Source: Isoptericola halalbus | Lineage (GTDB): Bacteria > Actinomycetota > Actinomycetes > Actinomycetales > Cellulomonadaceae | DNA: 32,095 nt | Reading direction: 5' to 3' | Assembly (NCBI GenBank): GCA_009663185.1 | Contig: VJZX01000003.1 | Span: forward strand, 198,329-230,423 | Part shown: one piece after another, positions 31,937-32,095 of the stretch | How positions within the stretch are numbered: position 1 is the stretch's first letter | Layout of the letters: every line of letters begins with the position of its first letter | Notes under the pieces: model-generated | Database searches by the model: none | Told to the model about the DNA's origin: nothing | What the model saw: only the letters and a program-made list of their open reading frames with translations | Made by a program: the position numbers and the translations under genes

Positions 31937-32095
31937 CTATGCGGCCAGGTCGAAGAGGTACACGAAGTGGCGGACCCGGAGCAGACGGAAGAGACCGCGG
32001 ACGATGCTCGGCAAGAGGAGGAGACCTTCACGCTGTCCCAGGAGCTGCGCGCTCTCGTACCGGTCGGTTCGGCCGCGCCGCTTGACCTCCACAGC
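31937..32095 (-). CDS. 3' end of an unrecognised gene
   Basis: A frame open to the window edge on the minus strand ends at TAG 31939-31937. The 52 visible residues end in RGLFRLLRVRHFVYLFDLAA. Third positions are GC-rich, as in neighbouring genes, and the frame lies just beyond a terminator-like hairpin, both of which favour a real gene end. I do not recognise the family. Confidence 0.5.
   Translation of the reverse strand, partial: AVEVKRRGRTDRYESAQLLGQREGLLLLPSIVRGLFRLLRVRHFVYLFDLAA

Overview
The window is high-GC actinobacterial DNA. Gene content (RhaI-type rhamnose isomerase, fused RhaEW aldolase/dehydrogenase, CUT1 sugar importers without their own ATPase, several LacI regulators) and codon use fit a plant-polysaccharide-degrading Micrococcales such as the Cellulomonas/Promicromonospora group. 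That placement is inference, because no rRNA or other marker is present. No tRNA, rRNA, CRISPR array or intact insertion sequence was seen.

Layout. (1) 133-591 (+): a small RsbW-like ATPase. (2) 581-696: a striking 116-bp palindrome of six 20-bp-spaced repeat copies between convergent genes. (3) 563-6806 (-): a tightly packed L-rhamnose operon, rhaM-rhaI-esterase-rhaEW-rhaB, divergent from a LacI regulator (7089-8102). (4) 8170-12605 (+): a GH42 beta-galactosidase coupled to a GH106-like glycosidase, followed by a scar (12606-12914) with an IS-end-like tandem repeat and a DUF4143 gene remnant. (5) 12918-22795 (-): a rhamnogalacturonan-I uptake and degradation operon. In transcription order it holds a solute-binding lipoprotein, two permeases, a YesL/DUF624-like membrane protein, a secreted PL11 rhamnogalacturonan lyase, a second paralogous solute-binding lipoprotein, a Gfo/Idh/MocA oxidoreductase and a DUF6807 protein. 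(6) 23048-25782 (+): an LLM flavin oxidoreductase coupled to a GH13 enzyme. (7) 25765-31852: a uronate/glucuronoxylan module, with uxuB and a LacI gene (-) divergent from uxaC and a broken GH67 alpha-glucuronidase (+). (8) 31937-32095 (-): the 3' end of an unrecognised gene.

How it works together. The secreted PL11 enzyme would cut the rhamnose-galacturonate backbone of pectin RG-I, and the ABC importer would bring oligosaccharides in. GH42 and the GH106-like enzyme would trim galactose and rhamnose. L-rhamnose would then pass through mutarotase, isomerase, kinase and RhaEW to dihydroxyacetone phosphate and lactate. Near-identical LacI-type operators (TGAAWCGTTACAAT and relatives) lie at the rhamnose operon promoter, at the lacI promoter and 14 kb away at the RG-I operon promoter, so the 7089 regulator probably controls all three. 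The second LacI gene has its own operator pair (TGCRAACGTTGTCA) and probably controls the uronate genes.

The most unusual points are the stop-codon-bearing 20-bp repeat family at the ends of three genes (with one TAG changed to GAG, which extends RhaB), the Gfo/DUF6807 pair where a GH105 would be expected, the esterase inside the rhamnose operon, and a perfect 16-bp hairpin inside the first permease gene.
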